From assembly GCF_051106095.1 (NCBI RefSeq), contig NC_135787.1, forward strand, positions 178,636,501 to 178,700,500: DNA of 64,000 nucleotides. Direction: 5' to 3'. The stretch is from Pogona vitticeps (Eukaryota > Chordata > Lepidosauria > Squamata > Agamidae). Below the pieces are notes generated by a model, which searched no databases, was not told the origin of the DNA, and was given only the letters and a program-made list of their open reading frames with translations. This document shows positions 44,305-57,081 of this stretch, in pieces. How positions within the stretch are numbered: the first letter of the stretch is position 1; every line of letters starts with the position of its first letter. Made by a program: the position numbers and the translations under genes.

Positions 44305-44829
44305 GTGAGTTTTTTGCTGGCGGCGGGAAGCGGCGCGCGCGGAGTGCGGGGGCCCGGGACTCTTGGGCGCCCTCGAGAGGTGGGGCTGGGCTGGACTGGA
44401 CTTGGGGGGGGGAGGGCGCCATTCACGAACGAGCTCCGTGAGGGAGTCCGCCCCAGGATGGTGTCTTCGAAGTGCGGGTCTGGCACAACCAAGCACCTCC
44501 CGGCGTTTCTTTTGGCTCGGCGCTGGAGAGGGCGCTGCGTAATCTCCCCGTTCATTCACTCGACCGAGCGCATAGTAAGGCTCTCCGTGCGCGCAGCCAA
44601 GAAACCTGGAAAGTGCGAAAGGCGCAGTAAAAAGAGATTACGTACTGCATACGGCATTGTCACAGCTTTTGCTGATCTCTTAGCAGGGATTAGTTAGACG
44701 GAAGGCCCTGCCCATGTGTGCCTATGTGAGTGGTGAAAGCAGGAGCTTCGAGCTCAAACCTCAGTTAAACCTTGATTTCTCTATCTGTCTGTGGGAAGCC
44801 ACTATCTCTCCTTTATCTAATTATTACTC

Positions 44830-44830
<1 letters not shown>

Positions 44831-44913
<83 letters not shown>
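44831..44913. repeat. Microsatellite (TAA)n
   Basis: About 27 perfect units. Gives a poly-Leu open frame on the minus strand that is not a gene. Confidence 0.98.
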
Positions 44914-44914
<1 letters not shown>

Positions 44915-46241
44915 GCCCTTCCCCGCAAACTGCTGAAAACAGTAAAAACCATCCCAGGTGTTAAAACAAACAGAGCAATTCAAAAACAGCACAAGATAAT
45001 ATTTTAAAAAGCGCACTTTACAAAAATTAAGAAATCGGAAGTGGTTAAAAAGTTGCCTAGAATCCACTTCAGTCCAAGACAACCCGAATGGTTAATGTCC
45101 TGTTTGAAAGAGAGCAGGAAGGGAGTGTGAAGTGTACATCCTGGGGAAAGTGGACGCTGCTAAGATTAAATTATGAATGGCTTGTCAAACAGGACCCTTC
45201 TAGCAGATCTTAGGTTTTTAACATCAGCCCTGTTATGTCTGAAACAATGGATTAATGATACAGGTTTGTTCCATAAAATAGTTGCATGGATTGGTGAGAC
45301 AATGCATGTTAAATATCTTAAGCTCTGTGAGAGGGCTTGTTCTTTGTATTGGATATATATTGTGTTTTGTTTCAAGGATATTTGGACATGCTGTTGGAAA
45401 TGTAGTGTGGAAATTTAATAAGCTTTCTTGAATCTAATAGCTGCATCTTTGCTGGCCTTCTTCCAAATTCTGCTGTAATCCCAAACCCTGATTAGAAAGG
45501 ATGCACAGTGAAAAAAACACTCGAAGGGGCGCAAAAAATGTTACCAAAATATTGTCCTTGCTTAAACCTAGAGTTGTCTACCTTAAAGCTAAAAGTGCTT
45601 TTGGCCTATCATTCTTTCACCAAGAAAGTTCCCAAGGAGCATGACTAAGGAGCAGTAATTAGAATCTGTGAGCTGGAAGTTACAGATTGTAATTTCCCAT
45701 AAAACACTGGGCTGAAATTAACAGATTTAGATTTGGTATAAATTGATTGGTTAGCTGTGGGGTGTAATAAATTTTACCAGCATAGCAATTAGGACTTCTT
45801 GCATCCTGTCACTCAGGAGAATCAGAAAAATGAACTTGTGCAACTAGAAATAAAATCAAAACATCCAAGCTTAGCAGGGGAAAATCTGACCTCTGTTTCA
45901 TCTGCTAATCTTTGTTTCTCTTTCTTTCTCTCTCTCTTATTTCTACTGCCCAAAGTAATATACTCAAATGTGACAGAATACTGTACAGTTGTTTCACTCT
46001 TTCACACCACCATTCTAACAGTGCATACTTTGTAAGGGCACCAAGCCTATGTAGGCATACAGTTGCTCTGCCTGTATATATAGATTCAGACAAATAGTTT
46101 TTGTTGAATGGAACAGGATTGTATGAACACCATGAAAGATCAGTACAACTTTAATATATTTTGTTATTGCTACCATTTTGTACTATCAACTCACATTTGG
46201 TTACTAGATATTTGTTTATAGCATAATCCATGACATTTACA

Positions 46242-46582
46242 GGCAAGGGACGTGGTGGCGCTGTGGGCTAAACTGCAGAAGCCTGTGCTGCAGGGTCAGA
46301 AGACCAAGCAGTCATAAGATCGAATCCACGCGACGGAGTGAGCTCCCGTCGCTTGTCCCAGCTCCCGCCAACCTAGCGGTTCGAAAGCATGCAAATGGGA
46401 GTAGATAAATAGGGACCACCTTGGTGGGAAGGTAACAGCGTTCTGTGTCTAAGTCGCACTGGCCATGTGACCACGGAAGATTGTCTTCGGACAAACGCTG
46501 GCTCTATGGCTTGGAAACGGGGATGAGCACCGCCCCCTAGAGTCGAACACGAAGGGACAAAATTGTCAAGGGGAACCTTTTT
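46242..46582 (+). mobile_element. Sauria-type SINE, full length with intact target duplication
   Basis: Head 'gggacgtggtggcgctgtgg', B-box region 'aagatcgaatccacgcgacg', body 'gcggttcgaaagcatgcaaa', BovB-like end 'aattgtcaaggggaacc'. Flanked by a perfect 12-bp duplication, atgacatttaca, at 46230-46241 and 46583-46594. Confidence 0.95.
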
Positions 46583-46966
46583 ATGACATTTACAAAGGCA
46601 TAGCCAGGATAGTCTTTTCCAGCCTGTATGAAAAAAAAGCCCTTAAAGCACCTTTAAATCTTAATAGAGATAGCAGATAATAATCTTACTAGGCTTTAAG
46701 GTGTCAGCTATTCTGTTTTGTTTTGTTTTCTGTCTTGTTATATATAATCAGATTTAGACTAATTTAGATAACTTGGGACCTGGTGCTATTTTTCTGCTGT
46801 TTGGGGGAGCTGGGAGAATTTTGTCAATTGGCTTAGCCACCTTGATCTGAAATTTCATATGATTACCTGCTCCAGTGAATAGATCATCTCTAAATTATAG
46901 CCAACCTGCATTTACAAAACTTTGCAAACCTGATTGGAATACAGATGATTCCTACTTTAGCTGGTG

Positions 46967-47155
46967 TAGCTCAGTGAGTTGGAGCACCTAGCTGCAGATT
47001 CAAAGGCTAGAGGTTCGAATCCCCACTGTGCCTCCTGAGAGAGAAGCCAGCCAAGCTGACCCAGAGCATGTGTGGTAGATGGACTAGGTGACCCACCACC
47101 TATGTAGCCTTGGACAAGCTGCATAATCCCACAGTACCATCAGGAGGTGTGGATG
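46967..47155 (+). mobile_element. tRNA-derived SINE (not a tRNA gene)
   Basis: A box 'ggtgtagctcagtgagttgg' and B box 'gaggttcgaatccccactgt' are well kept. The tRNA-like part runs into 'gcctcctgagagagaagcca' and 'agccttggacaagctgc', the body of a SINE repeated at 22205 and 19676. Confidence 0.85.
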
Positions 47156-47169
47156 GTAAACGAGTTCTG

Positions 47170-47890
47170 AGGTCTGTCCCAGGGCAGTGTACTGGCTCCT
47201 GTTTTGTTTAACATATGCACCAATGACTAACTGTTTTCTTAAGACACCAAAAGTTTTATTGACGTTGATGATTCCACACTTGGTCTTTTTGATGACACAA
47301 CAGCTTTTAATAAATGCATTACATGAGCTTGACACATATTATGATAGAAATAAACTTAAACCAGATCTGCTAAGACTCAAATATGTGCCTTACATCTAAT
47401 AAACAACAAGCATCTTAGAAACGTCAGTTTACTTTGAAGGGCATATAGCTAGCTTTTTGTATTGCCCCCCTGAGTTTAGCAGCTCATCTTGGTGTTACCT
47501 TGGACTGCATGCTGACCTGTAACAAACATTGCCAATATACAAAGCAAAAGTTCTTCATGTGAAACAATATTCTTGAAAAGCTATTGGAAACCAGCTGGGG
47601 CTCAAAACTACAAAGACTAAGAACCTCAATTGTGGTCCTGTGCTTTTCTGCAGGCAAATAAAACAGCCTGGTGTGGTATAGCTCAGCCCATGCAAAACAG
47701 ACAAAGCACTCAATGAAAGATGTAGAATCAATCCTGGATACCTGAAACCAGTGATAAAATCAATTTACCTAGCAGGCACTACACCCAGGGACATATGGAG
47801 AGAGGTAGTAGCTCACAGTGAAAGACTCAAAACACTTACATCAAATGTGCATCTGCTCTTTCGCCACCATCCTGCCCTCCCAGATTAAAA
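47170..47890 (+). mobile_element. Decayed LINE, jockey/I-like C-terminal half
   Basis: Traces in order: QGSVLAPVLFNI-like palm motif, LDTYYDRNKLKPD, HLGVTLDCMLTCNKHC, NNILEKLLETSWGSKLQRLR, then a 'VWYSSAHAKQ' type C-terminus. These resemble a vertebrate jockey/I-type LINE. Many stops and shifts. Confidence 0.55.
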
Positions 47891-48477
47891 TCAAGGAATT
47901 TAATCTTGTGAATCTTGAAGGAATCTTGTGAATCTTGAAGGAACAGCAAATAATTCTAGGGTTATACTGTACTGTGGGAACAAATAACTATACACCTCTT
48001 AAAATGGAAAGAACATTTGAGGCAGTGAATATAAAATTTTCCATTGTACATGTAAAGGGACATAGTGTACACTGGTATAGGAATGAAGTTGCCTGGGTAG
48101 AAAAGAACAGGCAACTTAACACCTATGTCATTGTACTCTGTGCCCCTCAACATGTACCATGGAAGAAGATTTGATGTTAGCTGCCCCAAATGCTCTTAAT
48201 GTTGTCCATTATTAGGCCCCCCAAAATATTAGGTTACATTTATTAACTGCAATGTGGCGCTTCTGATATGAGCAAAGAAAGTTCTGGTATGGCTACTACC
48301 AGGCTAAAGACAGTTGACCAGCAACTGGGCCGACACATAATATTTTATTTCTTGAGCACCACAAATGCATTGTACAAGTCCAGCCCGTCAAATTATTGTG
48401 GTATCTGCGCATGAAAATCTCACACATGCTTGTCTATAGACTCTTGGAAATGGTTCTTGAAAATGCAAAAACAATAA

Positions 48478-48545
48478 TTGGTTGTTTGGTTGTTTGGTTG
48501 TTTGGTTGGTTGGTTGGTTGGTAGGTAGGTAGGTAGGCAGGCAGA

Positions 48546-48601
<56 letters not shown>

Positions 48602-48630
48602 TAGGTAGGTAGGTAGGTAGGTAGGTAGGT
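48478..48630. repeat. Compound microsatellite (GTTT/GGTT)n(GGTA)n(GGCA)n(GGTA)n
   Basis: Four-base units drift from GGTT through GGTA and GGCA and back to GGTA in about 150 bases, as expected for stepwise unit mutation in one array. Confidence 0.97.
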
Positions 48631-48650
48631 ATTTCGTGGAACCCATGATT

Positions 48651-48799
48651 TGTATGTATGTATGTATGTATGTATGTATGTATGTATGTATGTATGTATG
48701 TATGTATGTATGTATGTATGTATGTATGTATGTATGTATGTATGTATGTATGTATGTATGTATGTATGTATGTATGTATGTATGTATGTATGTATGTAT
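48651..48799. repeat. Microsatellite (TGTA)n, about 37 units
   Basis: Near-perfect run. It is bracketed by two copies of a 23-base unit 'tatttcgtggaacccatgat(ttg)', at 48630-48652 and 48798-48820. Creates artefactual Tyr-Ile-His-Thr and Met-Tyr-Val-Cys frames. Confidence 0.98.
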
Positions 48800-49139
48800 T
48801 TTGTGGAAGCCATGATTTGTGGAAACTAAATTCCATTGGCTTCAGTGGGATCTATTGCCAGATATCTGTATAAGATTGCTGCGTACATTGGTCAATGAAC
48901 TGCTTAATTAATTTATTTAATTTGCATGTATGTGTATATGATTAAAAACAATAGAGCAGGCAGAAGATAGCCCTTTTATTTCGTATAAGACAGCATATCT
49001 TTTAAAAGATAGCATTATAGCCCTAGTTTTATTACTATGGTTGCAGAACAGTTCTTGGGAGAATAGAATACTTGTGGTTGTGGTTTTATAGCCAGAATGA
49101 AAAATGCAAAAGCCATACCAAGTTTTTATTTTTATGTTT

Positions 49140-49205
49140 TGTTTATTTCATTTATATCCCACCTATCTGGTTGGGTCAGGACCACTCTAGGCGGCTGTTA
49201 AGTGT
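49140..49205 (-). mobile_element. L2-type 3' tail
   Basis: 'atttatatcccacctatctg' and 'ccactctaggcggctgttaa' form the reverse complement of a lizard L2/SINE tail. Confidence 0.5.
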
Positions 49206-49569
49206 AATTATAAGTAATAATCTTCAACACACTGAATATCCTCATCATTTTTTCTTTTCTTTCTGAAAATGTTTCCTCTCCCAGTTCAACCTGTTCATCA
49301 TATTAACATAGGATATACATTATTGCTTTTGCTTGTACATCCTCTTTCACATAACGTATGTGCATATTAATGTCTGAAATACTTGCTTAACCTTCATTTC
49401 ATTCTATAAATAGTAGATAATATGATGTTGTGGTATCTACCGGCACATGAATAATGCAGACAGCTGCTGATTGCTTTCTAGAGGATCTGCCACATTTTCT
49501 ATGATGTCTGAAACTCTCAGAAATTATTGTCTGAAGAGTGGTTGAGGTGGAATACATTAAAAACGAAGT

Positions 49570-49729
49570 GTTCATTCATTCATTCATTCATTCATTCATT
49601 CATTCATACATACATACATACAGTACATACAGTACATACATACATACATACATACATACATACATACATACATACATACATACATACATACATACATACA
49701 TACATACATACATACATACATACATACAC
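49570..49729. repeat. Compound microsatellite (TTCA)n(TACA)n
   Basis: About 9 TTCA units then about 28 TACA units with two 'cagtaca' interruptions near 49620-49635. Confidence 0.97.
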
Positions 49730-49811
49730 CACATTTCTCCTAGAGAGTGTTCACCCAAATACTCTTGAAATATTTCACTCCCAAAAATGTTATTCTGGAG
49801 TAATCTAATAC

Positions 49812-50015
49812 CCAGTGTGCTGTAGTGGATAGAGTGATAGACTAAGATTTAGGAGGTGTGGGTTCGAATTATTGCTTAACCGTGGAAACTCACTGGGGTG
49901 GTGGTGGTTCTGATAAAACCACTCCTTAAGTATCTTACTTGTATGCTTGAAAACAGTATGAAGTCACTACAAGTTGGTTCTGAACTTCTGACTTAATGGT
50001 GTGCAACACAACAAA
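49812..50015 (+). mobile_element. tRNA-derived SINE
   Basis: 'tgctgtagtggatagagtga', B box 'gtgggttcgaattattg', 'accgtggaaactcactgggg', then 'gaagtcactacaagttgg' and a CA-rich end. A decayed relative lies at 16540. Confidence 0.75.
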
Positions 50016-50689
50016 CATCTAACAAAAGCTAACCAAAATAATTTCCTAAACTATTCCTTTCCCCCATTTTCATTTCATGCATTCAACTTTGTGAAATCTC
50101 ACTCTTTGTGAGTTGGGACATGTTCTTTATTTTTTCTCAACAGAAGAGATGGTTCCAGCTGAAAAGAACAAGAGAGGGTACTGGAGTCAGATGTGTTCTA
50201 GGACTGTAGACTTTCTCTAACTGTGTTTTTTAAAAAATCTTTCTCCAGCCTCCCAGGTGGAATACCTGGTGACAACACTTAATTAGAGGACCAGCTGCAT
50301 TTATAGTATTGCCTTTGCTGATGCAATAGTCGCTACTTTGTTTTTGTTATTCTGAAACCCAAAGACAGATTTTCCGCCCCCCCCCCCGGTAATTTTTCCA
50401 GGGCTAGATGTAGGCTTAGCGTAGATCATTGTTTCTGTGTTTGCAACAGAACACTCTCTGTTCATGTTTTTTCAGGAAGGTACATGTGGCATGTTGTTTG
50501 GGTTTTTTAGGGATCTTGAAGAGGATTTTAATTTTAAAAGCCATTTAATTTGAATTAAGCACTCTCGCAATATTTCTTGTTCTCCTTGCCTAATTGCCTC
50601 AAAAATAAACTAACTGTCTGTAATGGTTTTCAAAAATAGGGGGGGGGAACCATCTTTGTACCTCTCTTTCATCAGTATGACCATGTGAT
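50016..50689. other. Intronic, no feature seen
   Basis: No repeat family or exon recognised. Confidence 0.35.
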
Positions 50690-51375
50690 CTGTAGTAGGC
50701 ATCCTTCAGTCTCAAGAGACTATAGTAACATGCTCTGAATAGAGGCCTTGGAACAGCGTCTAGTGTGGGTGAGAAGGCCAATACGAGATGACAATCCCTT
50801 CCACACTGAAGACAAATACAGTCTGTCCCCTGTCCAGTTCCCTGGTTTTGCTGGTTTCCGGACTGCCTCTTTGCCTTGGCCTTCTGAACAAGGGTCCCTT
50901 CAAATTGGGAGAGGTCATGATGCACCGCCTGCCTCCAGGCTGAATGCTCCGATGTCAGGGTCTCCCATCTGTTGAGGTCCATTCCTAAGGCCTTCAGATC
51001 CCGCTTGCAGATATCCTTGTATCACAGATGTGGTCTCCCTCTGGGGTGTTTTCCCTGCACTAATTCTCCATACAGGAGATCTTTTGGAATATGACTGTCA
51101 GCCATTCTCAAGACTTGCCTGAGCCACCATAGGCGTTGCTGTTTCAGTAATATATATATTCTAACAATTCCAGCTCATTCCAGGACTACAGTACTGTATT
51201 TGGAACTTTGTCCTGCCAGGTGATGCCAAAAACGCATTGGAGACAATGCATATGGAACATGTTCAGCTTCCTCTCCTGCCGTGCACAAAGGGTCCAGGAC
51301 TCACTGCAGTAGAGGAGTGTGCTCAGGACACAGGCTCTGTAGACCTGGTCTACAGAAGCAACTAAGTTCAATGAT
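50690..51375 (-). mobile_element. LINE C-terminal half, clade uncertain
   Basis: Minus strand encodes VYRACVLSTLLYCSESWTLC, RKLNMFHMHCLQCVFGITWQ, and near its end a Cys/His motif CLQCGRDCH, then the 3' terminus with 'agtctcttgagactgaagga'. The motif order fits an RTE/jockey-like LINE that carries a C-terminal zinc-knuckle. Interrupted by shifts. Confidence 0.75.
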
Positions 51376-51789
51376 TTTTCATATCCTCCTCTGGCAGCAC
51401 TTTGAGAGTTACCTCATTGATTCTATTCCTATACAGTGTTTAACACTGTAGAACAAGAGAAGATATTATATTGTGACTTGATAACTCATTACAGAATAAT
51501 ACTGTAATAATTTTTAATACTATTGTAATGGACTTACAAATATCAGCTTGGCTCTGTAAGTGGTTCTCCATATGCCCTTGCTATGAATTCTTCCAGCCCT
51601 TAGCAAGCATAGAATTGGTTGAGAGAGGTGAAATCCTTCCCGTATGCCCTACCAATTTAGATTTAAAAAACAAAAAAACAAAAGGAGAAAATTATGGTTT
51701 TTTGGGGGGGGTGTTGACAGATTTCCAATGCTGTTGAGAACCTGTCTGAATTTTTTGGAAGTCCAGAGGTAAAGGGTATATTTCCTGAA

Positions 51790-52240
51790 CAGAGGAGTGA
51801 GTAGCAAATCATGGATGCTTATCCATTGTATAGTTACATCTGAAACACTGTGTGGCGTTCTGGTGATCTCATTTAGAAAAGATACTACAATCCTGGAAAA
51901 GATTCAGAGGAGAGCAAGCAAGAAGATCAGTAGGTTGGAGGATCTTTGCTATGAAAACAGGATAAAGCACTTGGAGATCTTCAATTAGAAAACACAACAG
52001 GAATGAATGTGTGTCACAGCTGGAGAACCAATGGATTTCGTTTGACAAAAGTGCAGTGCTTAATTACAGTATAGAAGTTCCATGTTCCAAGATGATGTAA
52101 ATACCAGTCTGGGGGCAAAACAGTAGGAAAGTTTATTGTCTTCATGTGCATTTCCCACAAGCAACTGACTGGCCATTGTTGGAAACAGGATCCTGCACTA
52201 TATGGTGCTTTGTCTGATCCAGCAAGCCTCTTATCAAGAA
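51790..52240 (+). mobile_element. CR1 LINE C-terminal and 3' UTR fragments
   Basis: First piece resembles the CR1 C-terminus (ILEKIQRRASKKISRLEDLC). Second piece, about 52175-52230, carries the 3' UTR 'ggaaacaggatcctgcacta' and 'gtctgatccagcaagcctct'. Confidence 0.7.
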
Positions 52241-53321
52241 TATGCGCCTCCATTTTGATTTAATTAACTTGATCTGTTTTAATTAATTTGATCTTATCAT
52301 TTATATTTGATCTGTTTCATAATTGCCAACAAGGAGGAGCTTGCCATTAAGAAGTACTGAAAACAGGTTCTTTGGTCAATTTTGGAGATCCATGTGGACA
52401 GTAAATTCTCATTGGAACAATTTGAATGTAATATGCTGAGGTTTGAGATGAAAGACTTGTATTATTTAAGGTAATGCTTTTATCTTCTAGAGATAGCAAA
52501 GATTTTAGTTCCTGTTTATTTAATACCATATTGCTATCTGAAGTAGCTTATCTTCAGCTTTTTTTACATTTGAAATTTTGTAGTTTTAATGAGCCTTGTA
52601 CTCTTCCAAGTTTACTCACACTGTCAGTTCTTTTACTGAAGTGTAGGTTTGATATACATACAGCAAAGTTGAAACTTCTACTTCTTTCATTTCTGTAAGT
52701 TATCTCAAAGAATCAGGAGACTTCTACAGCAATTCTACCGAATATTTAGATGCTACTGCGTGAGGGGTGATTTTAGAATTTATAACTCTGAAATCCATGT
52801 GCCTGTTTGTACAGAGAATTGTGTGGGAAACTTGTGGACCTCTCAAAATTATGCTGCAAACAAATTTAGGAAAATGTATCAAAAGCAGGCAAATGTTCTC
52901 TTTATATGCTGTAATACAACTTTGATCATATAAAGGAACCTGCACTGAAGAAAATAATTACATCAGCTTGACAAGACTGAGGAATTTGTTGATGCATGCA
53001 ACATTCAATGGACAGAATGATTTACAGTCATTGCTTGGCTTACACCCATAATATTCCTGTAGATCAGGTTGTATTATCTGTGAATTGCAGAAATAGGAAC
53101 TGAGCTGGCATTTCAATCCAGATTTATTTCCCAAGACTATACATCCTCTGGCAAGTCTTAAATATTGTTCAACTCCCTAATTTGTGTCCAGCTGACAGAT
53201 AACAAGTATTTCCAGATAGATCTGGATTTATATTTGGAGACTACAAACCAGATTACTTTAAGGAAAAGTAAAGAACTATTGTGTAATCTGCATTTGAAGT
53301 GTCATGTCTAAAGATTGCATG

Positions 53322-53490
53322 TTCAGTGTATTCTCAAAGGCTTTCATGGCTGGGATCTGATGATTGTTGTAGGTTTTTTGGGGCTGTTTGGCCGTGTTCT
53401 GAAAGTTTTTCCTCCTAACGTTTCGCCAGTCTCTGTGGCTGGCATCTTCAGAAGACAGGAGTTAGAATTCTGTCTCACACTGTCAGATCA
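53322..53490 (-). mobile_element. Penelope-like 3' terminus
   Basis: 'caaaggctttcatggctggg', 'cgtttcgccagtctctgtgg', 'ctggcatcttcagaagacag' match the minus-oriented arm of 20611-21771. No inverted partner here. Confidence 0.8.
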
Positions 53491-53644
53491 CTCCCTCCCT
53501 AGCCTCCAAATAGCTGCCAGCTTGTGTATGAGCATACATGCTTCCTTCAAAACCACCCTCCCTCCATTTCTCATAGAGATATATTTCCCTCCGTCCTCAC
53601 TTCAGATCACTTTCTCCTTTGAACGAGGGAGGAATTTTGCTTCA

Positions 53645-53872
53645 AGCAAAAGCAAAGAGTGCTGCTTATATACCACCCCATAACACTTAAAGCACTTTCT
53701 AAGTGGTTTTCAATTTAATTATGCAGGCTACTCATTGCCTTCCTAGCTGGGTACTCAAGGGAAGGATGGAAGACTGAATGAACCTTGAACCGGCTACTTG
53801 GATTGAAGCCAGGTTGCGAGCAGAGGTTTGGCTGCAGTACTGAAATTTAATCACTAAACCATGAGGCTCCTG
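53645..53872 (-). mobile_element. tRNA-derived SINE
   Basis: Reverse complement: 'ggagcctcatggtttagtga', 'cagtactgcagccaaacctc', 'tgctcgcaacctggcttcaa', ending 'atggggtggtatataagcag'. Same family as 59562-59800 and 63855-64000. Confidence 0.75.
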
Positions 53873-54219
53873 TCCTTACTTACTGTCCATCTAAGCACAG
53901 GGTGCTGGATAACGCCCCCTTCTTGCCCTCCTGCTTGCCTGATTAGGATCCCTGGGGTGCTTCTTGGCTTTCTCCACACCAGTCTTTGGCAGCACACACG
54001 TACAACATGTCAACTAATAAAACCCAGAAAAAGAGCTGTCCTGCAACTCATTCATGGAGCTGCTTGGAAAACTTTGCTTCTCTCCTTCTCCCCTACCCAT
54101 CTGTTCGTGTGTGCACGTACATGTGTTTTGCAGTGTCCTTTTGCTGAGCTGAGAAGTATAAAGGGATTGGGTAGAGGAACAGGGTGGTTCTACTGTTCCC
54201 TATACATTTCATAAGCTTT

Positions 54220-54221
<2 letters not shown>

Positions 54222-54315
<94 letters not shown>
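54222..54315. repeat. Microsatellite (GT)n, about 47 units
   Basis: Near-perfect dinucleotide run; gives Cys-Val frames that are not genes. Left-handed (Z) DNA potential. Confidence 0.98.
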
Positions 54316-54316
<1 letters not shown>

Positions 54317-55756
54317 TGGATAGCAGTTTCTCCCTTTCCTCATGGATTCCTGCCCTTTATCCCACAGCAGTTACGTCATAATTTGGAGGGTGGTAATATC
54401 TGCATAAACACTAAGGAAGAAAAGATTGAGCAGGTGGACATGTAAGTCTTGTGGATAAACCCCACTCTTCTGAATTTGCAACTGTACTACTGGCTATAAA
54501 TAAATGTTTGGATTGTGTTCCATTTTGTGTATGGCGCCAAGGAATGATTTTCTTTGTGCTTTTAAGTCTTTGTGACACCATTCAAAGAAAAAAAACCACC
54601 CTAAAACTGAGGAAATCAGTTTTTTCTAAAGATAATATTTAAATTAATTATTTAATATTTGTGTATGTGAGCAACTGAGGAAAAAGTTCATTGATTGGCA
54701 ATGGAATAGATATTTCAGGAAGCAAATTTGTATCATGGTATAAAGGATACATGCAGTTGCACTTCCCTATCACTTTACAGCAGACAAAGGTGAAAACAAT
54801 CATTCTTGCCATCCGTGTCAGTGTTTTTTGGCTATGACTCCTTTTAGCTGTTCTTTCATGTGGTCTTAAAATGTTCTGTGGCACCAGCTTAGAATTCTCG
54901 GAGGGTTACAATAAGTGCTCGCTACTGTGTGATTTGGAGCATTTCCCTGCAATTTTGATTAACAGCCTGAGAAATAGTCATGATCTTGTGTGTGTGTATT
55001 TGTCTTCCACCCTTAAGAACTGATTATAGAGCCAGCAGAATGAAGGGGGGGTGCAAGGCCCTGCCCAAGTCTGCCCCTCCTTGCTCCCCGCATCTTGTTT
55101 CTCCACATTTCTTTGTAAGATGCATGCTTTTCCTAGGCTGTAACCATCTGAATGTCAAGTCTTCCCATCTTATTTCCAGTTTTGAGCAAGACAGCTCCCG
55201 CTGCAGCTCACCTTTAATGCAGTCATACCCAGTATGCATGCCTGGTTACAGACTCTGCTCTGTGGCAGAGAAAATGAGAGAGGATAAGAAACAAGACTAA
55301 TGACTCGACTGAAAAAAACCCAGGGTTTCCACAGCCTGGATGCAAAGAGTATAATCACAGATGCCACCGACATTTTTTATAAAGTAGAGGATCCAGCATC
55401 TTGGGGCATACGCACAGTAACTTTCTGGTTTCCCAAAGCCTACATAGATGACCTTTTCCTTCTTTCTGGCTGCTCACTGTCATCTATACCAGGGTGGGGA
55501 ACTGCCATATGTGATTCACAGCGCCCTTGAATCCAGATGGAGGCTACAGCTTTCAAATTTAACTCCCTGCATGGTTGAATTGGATTAGAAGAAAATTGCA
55601 ATATGTAAATTGGAACACACACAGAGACACACATACACAAAGCCTGCCTTGTAGAGGAGATTTGTACAGCATGACAGCTGGGGAGAAAAAGGATGAACCT
55701 TTCCCTTTTAATGTGCTTGCCCACCCACCACACCCCAGCATTTCAGTTAGGCTTAG

Positions 55757-55935
55757 GAATGTGTGAAGGCAAGAGGAGAAGGGGACGACCGAGGATGAGA
55801 TGGTTGGACAGTGTCATCGAAGCAACCAACATGAATTTGACACAACTCCGGGAGGCGGTGGAAGATAGGAGGGCCTGGCGTGTTCTGGTCCATGGGGTCA
55901 CGAAGAGTCGGACACGACTAAACGACTGAACACAC
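55757..55935 (+). mobile_element. RTE-BovB 3' fragment
   Basis: It encodes CEGKRRRGRPRMRWLDSVIE and VHGVTKSRTRLND in one open frame and ends 'agtcggacacgactaaacga'. The best-kept BovB end in the window, hence probably young. Confidence 0.92.
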
Positions 55936-57081
55936 ATAGGAATGTCTAAACACAAAAACAATATATTTTTTTCTAACTAAAAGCAAGGGTGGGGGGATAC
56001 CATTATTAGACCACCAAACACCACCACCTCAGCCAATGCTAGCTTTTGATCCTGCACTGGTCTTCATCAGGTTACACTCCACAAATCTAGAGGTGGTACA
56101 GGAGGAACATAAAAATTCTTAAAATCATGTCTGAGTGCTGAATAACTGATAAGATTGTGTACATGACTGACCGCACAGCTCCTTACACCCCAAACCCTAA
56201 TTGATGTTGCAGTAGGGAAAGGAAAAACGAGAATCAGGGACAGAGACAGAAGAGGGATAAAACAGCTGAAGAAGTGGGTGGAAAGAGCAAATGGAGAGAG
56301 AGATTCACCAGAGATTTTCACCAGTTTCCAAGTAGAGGGCAGTAAATCCATCCAGAAAGAAAACTAGTAGCTTGCAGAACTAAAAGTATCTGTGAATGAA
56401 AAATCAGTTGTAATAAATATTTGCTTATATAATCAATGTTGTACATACACTGTTTCTAGATTGTTTTTAGTGTGCAGGGTTGTACTTTACAGTGTGTTAG
56501 AATTAAAACAGAGGCCAATGAGAAATGGGTGGGTTGCAACTTAGTTGGTATATAGAAGGAACGTATTATTTGAGGTCAGTTCTCTCCATCTCCCAGAGTT
56601 CTTTAATGTGCAATACAGAATTTCCTTTTGCCTTTTAAAGTCTGCTGTTAGCAAGGAGGGTTGGACATAGAAGGAAATAAATATTTCAGCATTAGCCTGA
56701 TGATAAGATGTGGCAATGTAATCTATTCACTTTTACTGAGTTAATTCCCATCTGAGGCCTGCCATCCATCTGAGTCAGCACCCATAGGCAGACCAAAGTC
56801 AGATATTAAGCTTAGAGAGGAAAGTTAGAGTTTCTCTCACAGAGTCTTTTCTTGAATATTTTAGGCTTCCCTTTTCACTGGTCTCTTAGGCTGCTCTTTT
56901 CTACTGTGGGTTGGGCTCCACTGTAGATGGTCATGAAGAGCTCACACTGAAGATACAGATCATATTATTGGTTTATTTTAGAGAATCTGCCACCAACTTA
57001 GTCATCACTAACAATGCAATCCTACCTTCAAGGGAGCTAAAAATCCAATATTCTCCAAAATTCATATCCTTTTCTTGTTTG

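Noticed and set aside
43364-44559. Long antisense frames (up to 199 codons) over the B4GALNT3 promoter
   Set aside because: GC-rich sequence lacks stop codons by composition; the frames overlap the real exon and promoter and have Pro/Ser/Arg-rich, non-family sequence.
46967-47040. Possible tRNA gene
   Set aside because: A and B boxes are good but the sequence continues into a SINE body repeated elsewhere in the window.
48478-48799. Regular short repeats suggesting a CRISPR-like array
   Set aside because: Units are four bases with no spacers, and the DNA is vertebrate; these are microsatellites.
48388-48836. Minus-strand open frames of 138-141 codons made of Tyr-Ile-His-Thr and Leu-Pro-Ala-Cys repeats
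   Set aside because: Translation of the tetranucleotide arrays at 48478-48799; no coding evidence.
54184-54445. Cys-Val repeat open frames
   Set aside because: Readings of the (GT)n tract.
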